A stretch of 60,518 nt of DNA from Acidobacteriota bacterium (GTDB taxonomy: Bacteria; Acidobacteriota; Terriglobia; Bryobacterales; Bryobacteraceae): contig JAPKYZ010000050.1 in assembly GCA_026394055.1 (NCBI GenBank), positions 1 to 60,518 of the forward strand, in the 5' to 3' direction. The position numbers were made by a program, and so were the translations under genes. Below, piece after piece: positions 35,969-44,779 of this stretch; the stretch's first letter is position 1; each line of letters starts with the position of its first letter. The notes under the pieces were generated by a model, which was not told the origin of the DNA, did not search any database, and worked only from the letters and a program-made list of their open reading frames with translations.

Positions 35969-38900
35969 CTAGAACGTCCGGCTAATGGTAAACCGGAAAA
36001 TCCTGGCCCGTTCGAAGAACGGAATCGGCTGACCGTAGTTGACCACCGCGTTGTTAAACGTCGCGGCGTTCGGGAAGATCGACCGGTCCGCCACGATCGG
36101 CGGCTGCAAGAACTGCTCAACACGGCTCGGATTGTACGCCCAGTATAACCGGAATGGCGCATTCACCACCGGCATCATAATCTGCAGCTCAAGACCAGTG
36201 GACATGCGCATCTTCTGTGTCGCGCCGTCCACGATCACATTCTGCCGGAAACCGGCCTGCGGGAAGGTCGAATTCAAGTCGCCCAAGCGGCTGGCGTTGA
36301 TGCGCAGCTGATTCTTCATCGAGATGCGGTTGATACCGGCATCAAAGAATGGGGCCAGGGTGACCGGACCAAAAATCTTGATGCGGTATTCGAAGTTGGC
36401 GACGCCCTGCGTGTCGCCACCCAGTTGGGTGATCTGATACGCCGGCATCTTTTGGGTGACGGGGACGAACTGCTCCTTGCCATCCAGGATGACTTTCTGC
36501 AGACGGGCCGAGCCGTCCGAATTCAGCACATTGATGGTAGCCTGCGTGGGGATGAAGCCCAGCGGCGCGATACCCCAGATGTTGAAGCCGCGGATGTCGT
36601 TTTCACCACCCATGTAGAACCGGTTGAACGGCGGAGCGGCCTTGCCGCCATAGCCCGTCACGAACCGGCCCAGGAAGTGCATGCCAATCACATGGCCCGG
36701 CTTAAAGCCACGGCGGAAGTACTTGGCGTCAATCGAGGGCTCCACCATATTGACGTTGCCGCCGAGGACGCTGCCGGCAAACATGGTGGAGATGTAGAGG
36801 CTGCGGCCACGGCTGGGCGTGATGGGGTGGTCCACCGTGTTGTAGCTGTAGTTGGGGGTGATCGACGTCGTGCGGATACCCGACAACTGGTTGGGGCCGT
36901 CGAGACCCTGGAAGTTGTAGTACTGGAAGTAATTGGTGGCGGCGTCAGTCAGCGTCTTAATGGACGACTTGTTGTAGTTGTAGCTGATGCCGACGCGGGC
37001 GAAACTGCGCTTCAACAGCGTCGAGGCGTAGACGCTGAAGCCCACACCGTTGGAGGTGTAGTTCAGCAGGTTGTTCTGCCCCAGTTGGTTATAGAGCGGG
37101 ATCAGGTTGCGGCCGGAGAACAGTGAGACTTCGCGGCCCTGATCGTAGTTGAACCGTTGGTAGAAGACGGTAAAACCAGCCTGGATGGGCTTGTCGAACA
37201 AATAGGGTTCCGTAAAGCCGAACGTGGCGGACCGGATACGATCGCCCAACTGGGCATCAAGCGAAAGAGTTTCACCCAAGCCCAGGAAGTTGTTGGTGGA
37301 ATAGCCGAACGAGATAAACGAACCGGCGATGCCCGAAACGCCGCCCGACAGCTGGATGCTGTTCTTGCCGCGTTCCTTCACCTTGAGGGTGATGTCCACC
37401 GTGTTGTTCTTGGTATCGCGCGTGATGTTGGCGGCTTCGTTTTCCTTCAGTACTTCAAAGTAGCCCAGCTGATTCAAGCGCAGCAGGCTGACTTCCCAAA
37501 GGCGCGTGTTGAACAGATCACCTTCGTCGATCAGCAGTTCGCGGCGGATCACTTTGTCGCGCGTGGTGGAGTTGCCGGTGAAATCGATGCGGCGGACGAA
37601 GAACTGCTTGCCTTCGTCGACCGACAGATTCAGGTCGAGCGTGGCCGTCTGCGGATTAGGCTCAAAGCCCGGCTCCGGCACCATGTCCAGGAAGCCGAAT
37701 TCGCCGTAGACCTTGCGGAACTGCTCCATGCCCTTACGCAACTTCTCGGTAGAGAAGACGTCGCCTTCCTTCATGCCAAAGATGGGCGGGAAGAGGCTCT
37801 CGGGCGTACGGAAGAATTTGACGCCCTGGAAGTTGATCTTGCCCAACCGGTACTGCTTGCCTTCTTCCACGTTGATGGAAAGATTGGCGCGCTTGCCGGG
37901 CCTGTTGGGATAAAAGAGCGGGATCCGGAACTTGCCGCCACCGTAATCGACGATGTCCACTTTGTGATCCAGCACGCGGGCGGTAAAGTAGCCGCGCTTC
38001 TGGTAGGCGTCGCGGGTGCGGTCCTTATCTTCTTCCAGCTTGGTGGAGTCGAAGGTTTTGGCGAACAGATTCTCCGCGATGATCGAGCGCGGGATGCCCA
38101 CCGGGTGCAGGTTCTTCATCGCGCGAATCACTTCTTTGTCGCTGAAGACCTTGTTGTTCTCGATGGTGATGGTGCCGACCTTCACCTTGGGGCCCTCATT
38201 CACTTTGAAGTCCACTTCCAGCGAAGACGGCGGGATCTGCCGCAGATCGGGATTGACGGTGGCGAACTGACGGCCCCGTTCAGCCAAGTACTCGCGGAGC
38301 ACATTGGCGGCGCGTTGCACCTTGTTGGGGTCGTATTGCTGTTCGACCTGCAGGCCGACTTTGCGTTCTTTGAACCGGTCCAGGATTTCCGAGACCGTGA
38401 TGGACTTCATGCCGTCGTACTTGATGGAGCGGATCACGCGGCGTTCGGTGACGACGAAGCGGATCAACCAGCCGCTGCGGCCGGGTTCGCGCTCCATACG
38501 GATGTCATCAAAACGGCCGGTGTTCCACAGCGCCATGAAGTCGCGGCTGAGGGTTTCCTGGCTGTAGGGGTCGCCCTTTTTGGTGAAGATCAGCGCCCGC
38601 AGCGTGTCCTGGGGGACGCGGCGGGAGCCACGAAATTCAATCGCCTCAATGATATCGGCCACTTCGCCCGCAGGGGCGGCAGCGTCCGGCTTGGCGGGCG
38701 CAGGTGTTTCAAGTCCTGGTTTGGCCGGCTGAGCTTGGGGCTTGGACGGATCGGCAGCGGGTTTGGCCGGTTCGGCAGCAGGCTTGGCCGGCTCCGGACT
38801 GGCGGGAACGTTCTCAAACGGGCTCACGGGTTTGGCCGGAGCGGGCTTCGTTTGTCCGGCCGCAGGTGGCGTGGGCTTGGGGGCCGCAGGCTGCTGCGTC

Positions 38901-38977
38901 TGGGCCGGCAGCTGAGAGGCGAGCCAGCTTAGACAAACTAGTAGGGCGGACAGGCTTGAGCGCCTGCGACACAGCAT
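35969..38977 (-). CDS. bamA: Outer-membrane protein assembly factor BamA
   Basis: Omp85-family insertase that places beta-barrel proteins into the outer membrane. It has a Sec signal (SLSALLVCLSWLASQLPAQ), then a Pro/Ala/Lys-rich linker at about residues 26-105 (repeated AKP units), then POTRA domains from about 108 (IIEAIEFRGSRRVPQDTL) to 530, and a 16-stranded barrel from about 535 to the C-terminal Phe (FRFTISRTF, a beta signal). A VRGF-like loop-6 motif may be IRGFNIWG. At 1002 residues it is longer than E. coli BamA (810), due to the linker. It is followed by skp. The linker is not found in the classical protein. Confidence 0.95.
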   Translation of the reverse strand: MLCRRRSSLSALLVCLSWLASQLPAQTQQPAAPKPTPPAAGQTKPAPAKPVSPFENVPASPEPAKPAAEPAKPAADPSKPQAQPAKPGLETPAPAKPDAAAPAGEVADIIEAIEFRGSRRVPQDTLRALIFTKKGDPYSQETLSRDFMALWNTGRFDDIRMEREPGRSGWLIRFVVTERRVIRSIKYDGMKSITVSEILDRFKERKVGLQVEQQYDPNKVQRAANVLREYLAERGRQFATVNPDLRQIPPSSLEVDFKVNEGPKVKVGTITIENNKVFSDKEVIRAMKNLHPVGIPRSIIAENLFAKTFDSTKLEEDKDRTRDAYQKRGYFTARVLDHKVDIVDYGGGKFRIPLFYPNRPGKRANLSINVEEGKQYRLGKINFQGVKFFRTPESLFPPIFGMKEGDVFSTEKLRKGMEQFRKVYGEFGFLDMVPEPGFEPNPQTATLDLNLSVDEGKQFFVRRIDFTGNSTTRDKVIRRELLIDEGDLFNTRLWEVSLLRLNQLGYFEVLKENEAANITRDTKNNTVDITLKVKERGKNSIQLSGGVSGIAGSFISFGYSTNNFLGLGETLSLDAQLGDRIRSATFGFTEPYLFDKPIQAGFTVFYQRFNYDQGREVSLFSGRNLIPLYNQLGQNNLLNYTSNGVGFSVYASTLLKRSFARVGISYNYNKSSIKTLTDAATNYFQYYNFQGLDGPNQLSGIRTTSITPNYSYNTVDHPITPSRGRSLYISTMFAGSVLGGNVNMVEPSIDAKYFRRGFKPGHVIGMHFLGRFVTGYGGKAAPPFNRFYMGGENDIRGFNIWGIAPLGFIPTQATINVLNSDGSARLQKVILDGKEQFVPVTQKMPAYQITQLGGDTQGVANFEYRIKIFGPVTLAPFFDAGINRISMKNQLRINASRLGDLNSTFPQAGFRQNVIVDGATQKMRMSTGLELQIMMPVVNAPFRLYWAYNPSRVEQFLQPPIVADRSIFPNAATFNNAVVNYGQPIPFFERARIFRFTISRTF

Positions 38978-39095
38978 TCGCGACTAATTCCTTTCCACTT
39001 CTACGCCCTGATCCAGACGCGCGACACGCGACAGCGGTTTCAGTGAAGATGGCCGCTGCGGCCAAAGGGCCGCGTCGGTTCCAGGCGCAGAACCA

Positions 39096-39695
39096 TTATT
39101 CTAGCAAGAACTGTCGGCGCATTGAGCGGAGCCTCCACGGAGTGCAGCCCAAAACAACGCCAAACAGCAGACCAGCGGTCCACAATATGACCGGTGGCGC
39201 GTAGGACAACAGGAATGGATTCCAGCGCTCGAGGAAAAACGCCTGCATGAAAGCATGCGCGCCGACGCTCAAAACCAATCCCATCAACAAACTGCGCAAC
39301 GCGGGCCATTCCGGAGACGCCAGCCAGGCAAACAAAATCGCCGCGGCGGCGCATTCCAGCAAATGCAGCGCGATCCCCGATAAGGTAACGTAGCCAAAAT
39401 CGGCCGTCAAGCTGCGCTGGCCATGAAACGGGGCGGCCATCAAGTTGGGGATCACCCAACCCGGCGCCCCCAGCAGCCAACCGGTGACCAGGAGCCAACC
39501 CAGGGTGACGACGCCGCCAAAGATGCCGGTCTCGACACCGCTTAAGCTGCGCACCATCCAGCCGATGGGCTGGGCCACGGGCGGCGGTGAGACCTCGATG
39601 GGTGCCGGACTGGGGTCAGCGGCCGGTTCGGGGAGCGTCAAATCCACGGGCTCCCCGGCGGGCGCGGGGTTGGGTTCCTGTTGTCCTGGTTCCAT
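39096..39695 (-). CDS. Integral membrane protein, unknown
   Basis: A 199-residue protein with a proline-rich cytoplasmic N-terminus (EPAADPSPAPIEVSPPPVAQP) and four to five hydrophobic segments: GIFGGVVTLGWLLVTGWLLGA, SGIALHLLECAAAAILFAWL, LLMGLVLSVGAHAFMQAF and ILWTAGLLFGVVLGC. The C-terminus is basic (RLRSMRRQF). ATG at 39695 is 18 bases from the divergent FabF-like start. Longer upstream starts in this frame would overlap that gene wholly and are rejected. No family is recognised. Confidence 0.7.
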   Translation of the reverse strand: MEPGQQEPNPAPAGEPVDLTLPEPAADPSPAPIEVSPPPVAQPIGWMVRSLSGVETGIFGGVVTLGWLLVTGWLLGAPGWVIPNLMAAPFHGQRSLTADFGYVTLSGIALHLLECAAAAILFAWLASPEWPALRSLLMGLVLSVGAHAFMQAFFLERWNPFLLSYAPPVILWTAGLLFGVVLGCTPWRLRSMRRQFLLE

Positions 39696-39713
39696 CGGGT
39701 ACCTTTGAGTGTA

Positions 39714-40964
39714 ATGCTCCGTCGTGTTGCGATCACTGGCATGGGTTGTATTAGCCCCAACGGTCTGGGCCGGGAGGCGTTCTGGCAGGCCACGCAGGCG
39801 GGCCGGAGCGGGGTGCGCACCATCGAATCGTTTGACGCTTCTCCCTGGGGCGTGACGATCGCCGGGCAGGTGCCGCGCGAGTTCAACGAACTCGACTACA
39901 TCTCGGCCAAGGAGCGGCAGCATGTCTCGCGCGTGACACCGCTGGCCATCGCGGCGGCGCAAGAGGCGATCGCCGATGCGGGCCTTGATCCGGCGAAGCT
40001 GAGCCGTGACGAACTGCGCGAGATCGGCGTGGTGGTGGGCTCCGGCGGCGGCAGCCAGGAGTTTACCGAGGAGCAATATCGCCTGTACTACACCGGCCAG
40101 CAGAAGCAGTGCAGCGTCTATGTGATCCCCACCTCCACCATCGGCACGCTGGCCAGCGAGGTCTCGATGCGCTTTGGCTTGCGCGGCTTCAGCCACGTGA
40201 TCTCCACCGGCTGCACGTCGTCGACCGATGCGCTGGGCTATGCGTTCCGCAGCATCCAGGCGGGCGTGATCGACACAATGGTGGCCGGTGGAGCGGATGC
40301 GCCGATTGCCCCGCTGATCCTGCGCGGATTCTTGTTGATGCGCATCTTGTCTTCCAAGTGGAACCACGCCCCGGAGCGCGGGTCACGGCCGTTTTCCAAG
40401 GACCGCGATGGCTTCGTGCTGGGCGAAGGCTCCTGGTTTTTTGTGCTGGAAGAATTGGAGCGCGCCCGAACTCGGGGAGCGCATATCTATGGCGAGATCG
40501 CGGGCCACGGCTCCACTTGTGAGGCGTATCACCGGGTCCGCTTGGAAGAGTGCGGCGAAGAGCCGGCGCGGGCGATCGGGCTAGCGTTGAAGGAGGCGGG
40601 GGCGGCGCCCGAAAGCGTCGACTACATCGCCTATCACGGCACCTCCACCGAATTGAACGACCGTATCGAAACGCGCGCCGTCCGGCTGGCCTTTGGCGCC
40701 CATGCGGACCGCCTGCCGGGCTCGTCGATCAAGAGTCTGATCGGCCACCCGCAAGGCGCCTGCGGAGCGGCCAGCGTCGCCACCACGCTGCTGGCCATGC
40801 GCGACGGCATCGCGCACCCGACGCTGAACCTGGATGAAGCGGACCCGGAGTGTGATCTGGATTACATCCCGCACGTCGCGCGGAAGCTGGCGATCAATAC
40901 CGCGGTTTGTAACTGCATCGCCTTCGGCAGCAAGAACTCAGCGCTGGTGCTGCGGCGGGTATAG
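39714..40964 (+). CDS. 3-oxoacyl-ACP synthase II-type (FabF-like)
   Basis: Thiolase-fold condensing enzyme of fatty-acid or polyketide chain extension. The triad is visible: Cys167 in TGCTSSTDA, His308 in AYHGTSTELND, and His345 in IGHPQGACGAAS. ATG at 39714 gives MLRRVAITGMGCISPNGLG, the correct KAS start; a TTG 33 bases upstream would run into the divergent gene. At 416 residues it is full length. His308 and His345 spacing fits KAS I/II, not FabH. It could act in ordinary fatty-acid synthesis or in a specialised lipid; no ACP, ketoreductase or other partner is beside it. Confidence 0.9.
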   Translation: MLRRVAITGMGCISPNGLGREAFWQATQAGRSGVRTIESFDASPWGVTIAGQVPREFNELDYISAKERQHVSRVTPLAIAAAQEAIADAGLDPAKLSRDELREIGVVVGSGGGSQEFTEEQYRLYYTGQQKQCSVYVIPTSTIGTLASEVSMRFGLRGFSHVISTGCTSSTDALGYAFRSIQAGVIDTMVAGGADAPIAPLILRGFLLMRILSSKWNHAPERGSRPFSKDRDGFVLGEGSWFFVLEELERARTRGAHIYGEIAGHGSTCEAYHRVRLEECGEEPARAIGLALKEAGAAPESVDYIAYHGTSTELNDRIETRAVRLAFGAHADRLPGSSIKSLIGHPQGACGAASVATTLLAMRDGIAHPTLNLDEADPECDLDYIPHVARKLAINTAVCNCIAFGSKNSALVLRRV

Positions 40965-41021
40965 CGGACACGGCCGGCTTGATAAGAGCTAGTGATACAG
41001 CGTCGGAAATTCGGGGAGTAC

Positions 41022-41161
41022 GTGGTGGCGCAGGCTTCAGCCTGCAGGCGGAATTCATTCCGCCTCGGGGCAAGGGGAAGCGAAAAAGGCCTTGATTTGA
41101 GGCGTCCGCAGTGAACCGGCGGGACTAAAGGTCCCGCTGCAGGCTGAAGCCTGCGCCACAT
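41022..41161. repeat. 140-base palindromic intergenic repeat (REP/MITE-like), copy 2
   Basis: This copy reads, left to right, TGGCGCAGGCTTCAGCCTGC, then a hairpin GGCGGAATTCATTCCGCC, a 50-base loop region, a hairpin GCGGGACTAAAGGTCCCGC, and the closing arm TGCAGGCTGAAGCCTGC. It is the same family as the element at 18060-18196, but inverted, since the two inner hairpins are swapped. It fills most of the 257-base gap between the FabF-like gene and the PDZ gene and carries no gene. Confidence 0.8.
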
Positions 41162-41221
41162 CGGGCTGGCCCTTAGTTGCGGCGGCCCTCCCATCAAAGT
41201 CACTTGGTGTGACGCACTACA

Positions 41222-41734
41222 TTACAGGCCCGCCTTTAACTGATCAAACCGCTTCTCGGCGATCAGCCAGCGGATGATGTTCACGGTGACGTCGCGGCCG
41301 TTGGCGGCGGCGCTCGAGATGAGATCGAGTGTCTCGACGTCATGGACAAACGTCTCGTCGATCTTGGGCAGAAAATCGCTGGCTTGGATTCGAGCGCGGG
41401 CGGCCAACGATCCCGCCTCAACGGAACGCACCGCAAAACCCAGGTCATACATAATGCCCAAACGCACCGGTTGGCCAGAGACAGGTTTGACGCGGACAGA
41501 AGCTGGCTGATACTGGCCTGACGCTTCATTCAGGCGCAACACTTTTACATCGGCTCCATCGGCGGGCGCGCGGCGGATCTTGCTGAGTACGTCGTTCTCC
41601 ACCAGGATGTCTCCCACGCGGAGGCCAGCGGCGGCGGCCAACGAATCCGGAGCCACCAGATTGATCCGCACGCCGATCTCACCGGCCAAGCCGAGGGACG
41701 CCGGGCTGGCCAGGCACGGCCTCGCGACGCACAA
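41222..41734 (-). CDS. PDZ-domain protein with uncertain start
   Basis: A 170-residue protein whose N-terminal half matches a PDZ fold (GVRINLVAPDSLAAAAGLRVGDILVEND), followed by a second strand-rich half (ARARIQASDFLPKIDETFVHDVETLDLISSAAANG) that may be a second PDZ-like unit. PDZ domains bind C-terminal peptides in the periplasm. The TTG start listed gives no good signal peptide, although in-frame sequence just upstream encodes a hydrophobic leader-like stretch (TLACALLAALC) that has no ATG, GTG or TTG before an in-frame stop. The true start is therefore unresolved (rare codon, or frameshift in the read). It lies right after ygfZ in the same direction. Confidence 0.7.
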   Translation of the reverse strand: MCVARPCLASPASLGLAGEIGVRINLVAPDSLAAAAGLRVGDILVENDVLSKIRRAPADGADVKVLRLNEASGQYQPASVRVKPVSGQPVRLGIMYDLGFAVRSVEAGSLAARARIQASDFLPKIDETFVHDVETLDLISSAAANGRDVTVNIIRWLIAEKRFDQLKAGL

Positions 41735-41754
41735 GGCGGCCAGCAGCGCGCAAG

Positions 41755-42678
41755 CTAGCGTAGCTTGACGGCCGCACCGTTCAGCGACATGGGCTTGGCT
41801 TGCGGGCCTAGCTGGTCGGTGCGGAGATAGGCCATGGCGACTACTTTACCCAGCGCCGGGGAGTAGGCGGAGGACACCAGGGTTCCACACTTGGTGCCTT
41901 GATCATCGGTGATCTCAGCTTCCGGGGCAATCGCTTCGGCCCCGTCAATCTCGACGTTCGCCAAGCCTTTATGCACTTGGCCCCTCGAGCGGACCCGCTC
42001 CACAATTTCTTGCCCGATGTAGCAGCCTTTGCTGAAGTGGACGGCTTGCAGCTGGCGGGTCTCTTGCACCAGATGCTTTTCGAGAATGTCATCGCCGTAG
42101 CGCGGAATGCCCCGCTCCAGGCGCACGACGTTGGCGGCGGCAGTGCCGGCTTGCTCACCCAGGCGGGCCGTGAGGTCGCTATCACCGGGGAAGGTGATGA
42201 CGCGCAGGCGCTCATCGGTGATCTTGTAGATCAGCCGCGGGCCCCACTCTTCTGAGCAGTCGGGATTTTCGGGGATCGGCGCGCCTAACTCGCGCAACTT
42301 CGCTTCGGCCTGTGGACCCTCGACGGCGAGGCACACGGTGGTCTCGGTGACATCTTCGAGCGTGACGTCGTCGGCGATGATGAAGCGGTCCAGATGATCG
42401 AGCAGCTTGGCCCGCGTATCCGGCTCCGTGCCCACCAGAAAATGATCGGGCCGGCAGAGGATGTGGGCGTCGCACAGGATGCGTCCCTGGGCATTCAGGA
42501 AGAACGCGTAGCAGCCCTCATCAGGCTTCAGCGCATGGATGTTGTTGGTGCACATCGCATGCAGCAGCCGGGCGCGATCCTCGCCGGTGAGCTTGATGCG
42601 GCCGCGGGCGGAGACGTCGAACCACGCGCTCGATTGGCGGAGCGCCTCGTAACCCTCCATGCCGGTCAGAGCGGTCAT
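41755..42678 (-). CDS. ygfZ: Folate-binding Fe-S cluster repair protein (YgfZ/GcvT-like)
   Basis: A 307-residue protein of the YgfZ/IBA57 group, which uses a tetrahydrofolate-binding GcvT-fold to help maturation of some iron-sulfur enzymes. The family signature KGCYIGQE, with Cys219, is present. The GcvT-like parts are GRIKLTGEDRARLLHAMCTN and FLNAQGRILCDAHILC, followed by a C-terminal barrel (LVSSAYSPALGKVVAMAYLR). Start ATG 42678 abuts the stop of the upstream membrane-protein gene. The order membrane protein - ygfZ - PDZ protein suggests one operon. Confidence 0.92.
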   Translation of the reverse strand: MTALTGMEGYEALRQSSAWFDVSARGRIKLTGEDRARLLHAMCTNNIHALKPDEGCYAFFLNAQGRILCDAHILCRPDHFLVGTEPDTRAKLLDHLDRFIIADDVTLEDVTETTVCLAVEGPQAEAKLRELGAPIPENPDCSEEWGPRLIYKITDERLRVITFPGDSDLTARLGEQAGTAAANVVRLERGIPRYGDDILEKHLVQETRQLQAVHFSKGCYIGQEIVERVRSRGQVHKGLANVEIDGAEAIAPEAEITDDQGTKCGTLVSSAYSPALGKVVAMAYLRTDQLGPQAKPMSLNGAAVKLR

Positions 42679-43059
42679 TTACTGCCCCTGCCGCAGTGCC
42701 ACCATGGCCACGGCCAGCACCACGATCGCCGCGCCGCTGATGGCCGCGCCAAAGGCCAACCGGCTCCGCTTTGCTTCATCGGTCTTGGGCAGGGCGCTGA
42801 TCACCAACACGGCGATCACGTGCAGCGCGAGCAAGAACTTGATGCCGAAAAACATGTGCCAGCGGGAGGGGACGCCCGCGGCCACGGCCTGCATCATCTG
42901 CCACAATCCCGTGGCCACCAGCAAAGCCGCGGGAGTCGCGATGTAGGGCATCGGCGGCCGATTGCCACCGGCAAACTTGAGATAGAACGCCGCGCCCACC
43001 AGCACCATCGCCGACACAATGTGCAGCGAGCGGAAAACAACTGCTACGAAATCGACCAT
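42679..43059 (-). CDS. Small four-helix membrane protein, unknown
   Basis: A 126-residue protein with four hydrophobic segments (residues about 5-25, 36-54, 64-84 and 98-119: FRSLHIVSAMVLVGAAFYLKF, TPAALLVATGLWQMMQA, FFGIKFLLALHVIAVLVISAL, AISGAAIVVLAVAMVAL). Histidines in the first and third helices (SLHIV, ALHVI) and in SRWHMFFG could bind heme or copper, as in CopD/DUF420-like proteins, but I cannot assign a family. It runs directly into ygfZ (TAA then ATG), so it is probably translated with it. Confidence 0.7.
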   Translation of the reverse strand: MVDFVAVVFRSLHIVSAMVLVGAAFYLKFAGGNRPPMPYIATPAALLVATGLWQMMQAVAAGVPSRWHMFFGIKFLLALHVIAVLVISALPKTDEAKRSRLAFGAAISGAAIVVLAVAMVALRQGQ

Positions 43060-43129
43060 ACTTTCAGTATAGGGAGCCGCCGGAGGACGCTTGTGCGGGG
43101 CACAACGTCAACCCAGGCGAAACACACAC

Positions 43130-43759
43130 TTGATCCACGAAATTCTGGCCGTCGGTCCGCTGGAGTGCAACTGTTCGATTTTGGGCGACGAAGAGAGCCG
43201 CGAGGCTTTTGTGGTGGACCCGGGCGATGACCTGGACGAGATCGAAAGCATCCTGAACAGCCACCGGCTGCGCGTCAGCAAGATTCTGATCACTCACGCG
43301 CACATCGACCACATCGGCGGCGCGGCGGAGTTCAAGCGGCGCACCGGGGCTCCGGTCTACCTGCACCCCAAGGAGCAACCGCTCTACGATTCGCTCGACA
43401 AGCAGGCCGGGTGGCTGGGAGTGCCGACGCCGGAGCGCACCTCGATCGACTTTGCCCTGGCGGGTGGCGACCGGCTGCAGCTAGGTCCGGTGGAGTTTCA
43501 AGTGCTCGATACGCCGGGCCATTCTCCGGCCAGTGTGTCGCTCTACCTGCCTTCGGAATCGATGGTGATTGCGGCGGACACGCTGTTTTATCGCTCGATT
43601 GGACGCACCGATCTGCCCGGCGGCAACGGGCCGCAACTGATCCGCTCCATCCGCGAGAAGCTGCTGACGCTGCCCGACGACACGCTGGTGATTCCGGGCC
43701 ACGGCCGCAACACCACCATCGGCGACGAGCGGCGTTACAACCCTCATTTGAAGGGGTAA
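43130..43759 (+). CDS. MBL-fold hydrolase, glyoxalase II-like
   Basis: Soluble metallo-beta-lactamase-fold hydrolase of 209 residues, related to hydroxyacylglutathione hydrolases that split thioesters of lactoylglutathione or similar. The HxHxDH motif is THAHIDHIGG with His56, His58, Asp60 and His61; further ligands are in TPGHSPASVSLY, AADTLFYRSIGRTDLPGG and PGHGRNTTIG. It starts with TTG at 43130 (MIHEILAVGPLECNC), near a weak AGGCGA site; an upstream TTG at 43091 is less likely. It lacks the C-terminal substrate domain of true glyoxalase II, so the substrate is open. Confidence 0.88.
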   Translation: MIHEILAVGPLECNCSILGDEESREAFVVDPGDDLDEIESILNSHRLRVSKILITHAHIDHIGGAAEFKRRTGAPVYLHPKEQPLYDSLDKQAGWLGVPTPERTSIDFALAGGDRLQLGPVEFQVLDTPGHSPASVSLYLPSESMVIAADTLFYRSIGRTDLPGGNGPQLIRSIREKLLTLPDDTLVIPGHGRNTTIGDERRYNPHLKG

Positions 43760-43872
43760 GTAGTTCCTCACCAAAAAGTCACGAAAAACCTCTTGCCCGA
43801 AGGGGACTAGGGCCTTAGACTGACCATGAGGCTCTGGAGCACCGCCCAGCCGCCGCACAGGAGGAACTAGAA

Positions 43873-44619
43873 ATGAAATTCAAGCTGCTCGCTCTTACCG
43901 CCACGTTGGCCATTAGTGCCACGGCCGGAACATTCACGGGACTCACGGTGGGCGCGTTCAGCGACCCCATCACCAGCGGTTATGTCTGGGGTGCTGGGGG
44001 CCGCGAAAGCGTGCTGACAGACAACGCTTCATCGGCTGTCTTTTCAGGCTTTTGGGGCGTGGCGGGGACAACGGCCGTCGCCAAGTGGGGCAACTACCCG
44101 ATTGCCGATTTCCCGCTCCCGGATGGTGTAGACCAAGAGAGTACGCTCCAGTTTGACGGCGTGGAGTTCGAGGATGTCATTGGAGACCAGACGATCTTCA
44201 AGATCGGCAGCATCACCTTCACCAACGGCACGAGCGTGATCAATTCACTGCTATTTGGGGGCACGCTGACCATCACTCCGGTGGACTTCGGCTGGGGTTA
44301 TCTTTCCGACCCACTGGTCATCCCCTTCAGCATCGAAACCACGCGCAACGTCGGCTCGCCGGAGTTCAACGCGGACTTCGTCGTGTTTGAGACCGAACTC
44401 GGGAAGGTCGGAGCGTTCGTGTATGAAGGGGCCTCGGCCACCTTTAACATCTACGCCAAGATTGTCGGCGACCCGCAGACCAGCTTTCAGGGCCTGCAAA
44501 TTGATCGCAACTCCCTCGGCAACGGTTTTGTCGGTGGGGCTTCTCCAGTACCGGAGCCCGCTTCGTTGTGGCTGGCGGGCGCAGCATTGGCCGGATTGGC
44601 GTGGGCCCGCCGCCGCTAA
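43873..44619 (+). CDS. PEP-CTERM surface protein with choice-of-anchor K-like domain
   Basis: A 248-residue exported protein with Sec signal MKFKLLALTATLAISATAGTF. The body shows a pattern of choice-of-anchor K proteins (GYVWGAGGRESVLTDNASSA, FKIGSITFTNGTSVINSLLFG), and the C-terminus is a PEP-CTERM sorting signal: VPEPASLWLAGAA, a hydrophobic helix, and a basic end (RRR). Such proteins are processed by exosortase and attached to or secreted at the surface, often with exopolysaccharide. AGGAGGAA precedes the ATG. No exosortase (EpsH) or related gene is in the window. A terminator follows. Confidence 0.88.
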   Translation: MKFKLLALTATLAISATAGTFTGLTVGAFSDPITSGYVWGAGGRESVLTDNASSAVFSGFWGVAGTTAVAKWGNYPIADFPLPDGVDQESTLQFDGVEFEDVIGDQTIFKIGSITFTNGTSVINSLLFGGTLTITPVDFGWGYLSDPLVIPFSIETTRNVGSPEFNADFVVFETELGKVGAFVYEGASATFNIYAKIVGDPQTSFQGLQIDRNSLGNGFVGGASPVPEPASLWLAGAALAGLAWARRR

Positions 44620-44643
44620 TACGCCACCTGCATCCTAGTTTCA

Positions 44644-44682
44644 GCGGACCCGGTGTATGCGCGCCGGGTCCGCTTTGTTTTT
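44644..44682 (+). terminator. Rho-independent terminator after the PEP-CTERM gene
   Basis: Stem GCGGACCCGG (44644-44653) with CCGGGTCCGC (44664-44673), a 10-base loop, and TTTGTTTTT (44674-44682). Confidence 0.9.
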
Positions 44683-44779
44683 GGTTCAGGGCGCAAGCGG
44701 AGCCCTTTGGGTAGTTGCAGCCGGCGGCCCCTTCGAGGACCCTCGATCCCAACCATCGCAACAGGGCCGGCGAGCGGAG

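Noticed and set aside
37157..38932. Open frame of 591 codons on the plus strand
   Set aside because: Antisense of bamA; low-complexity composition without motifs.
39696..40367. Upstream extension of the membrane protein gene at 39096
   Set aside because: It would run antisense through the first half of the FabF-like gene; the sequence is compositionally odd and lacks membrane character.
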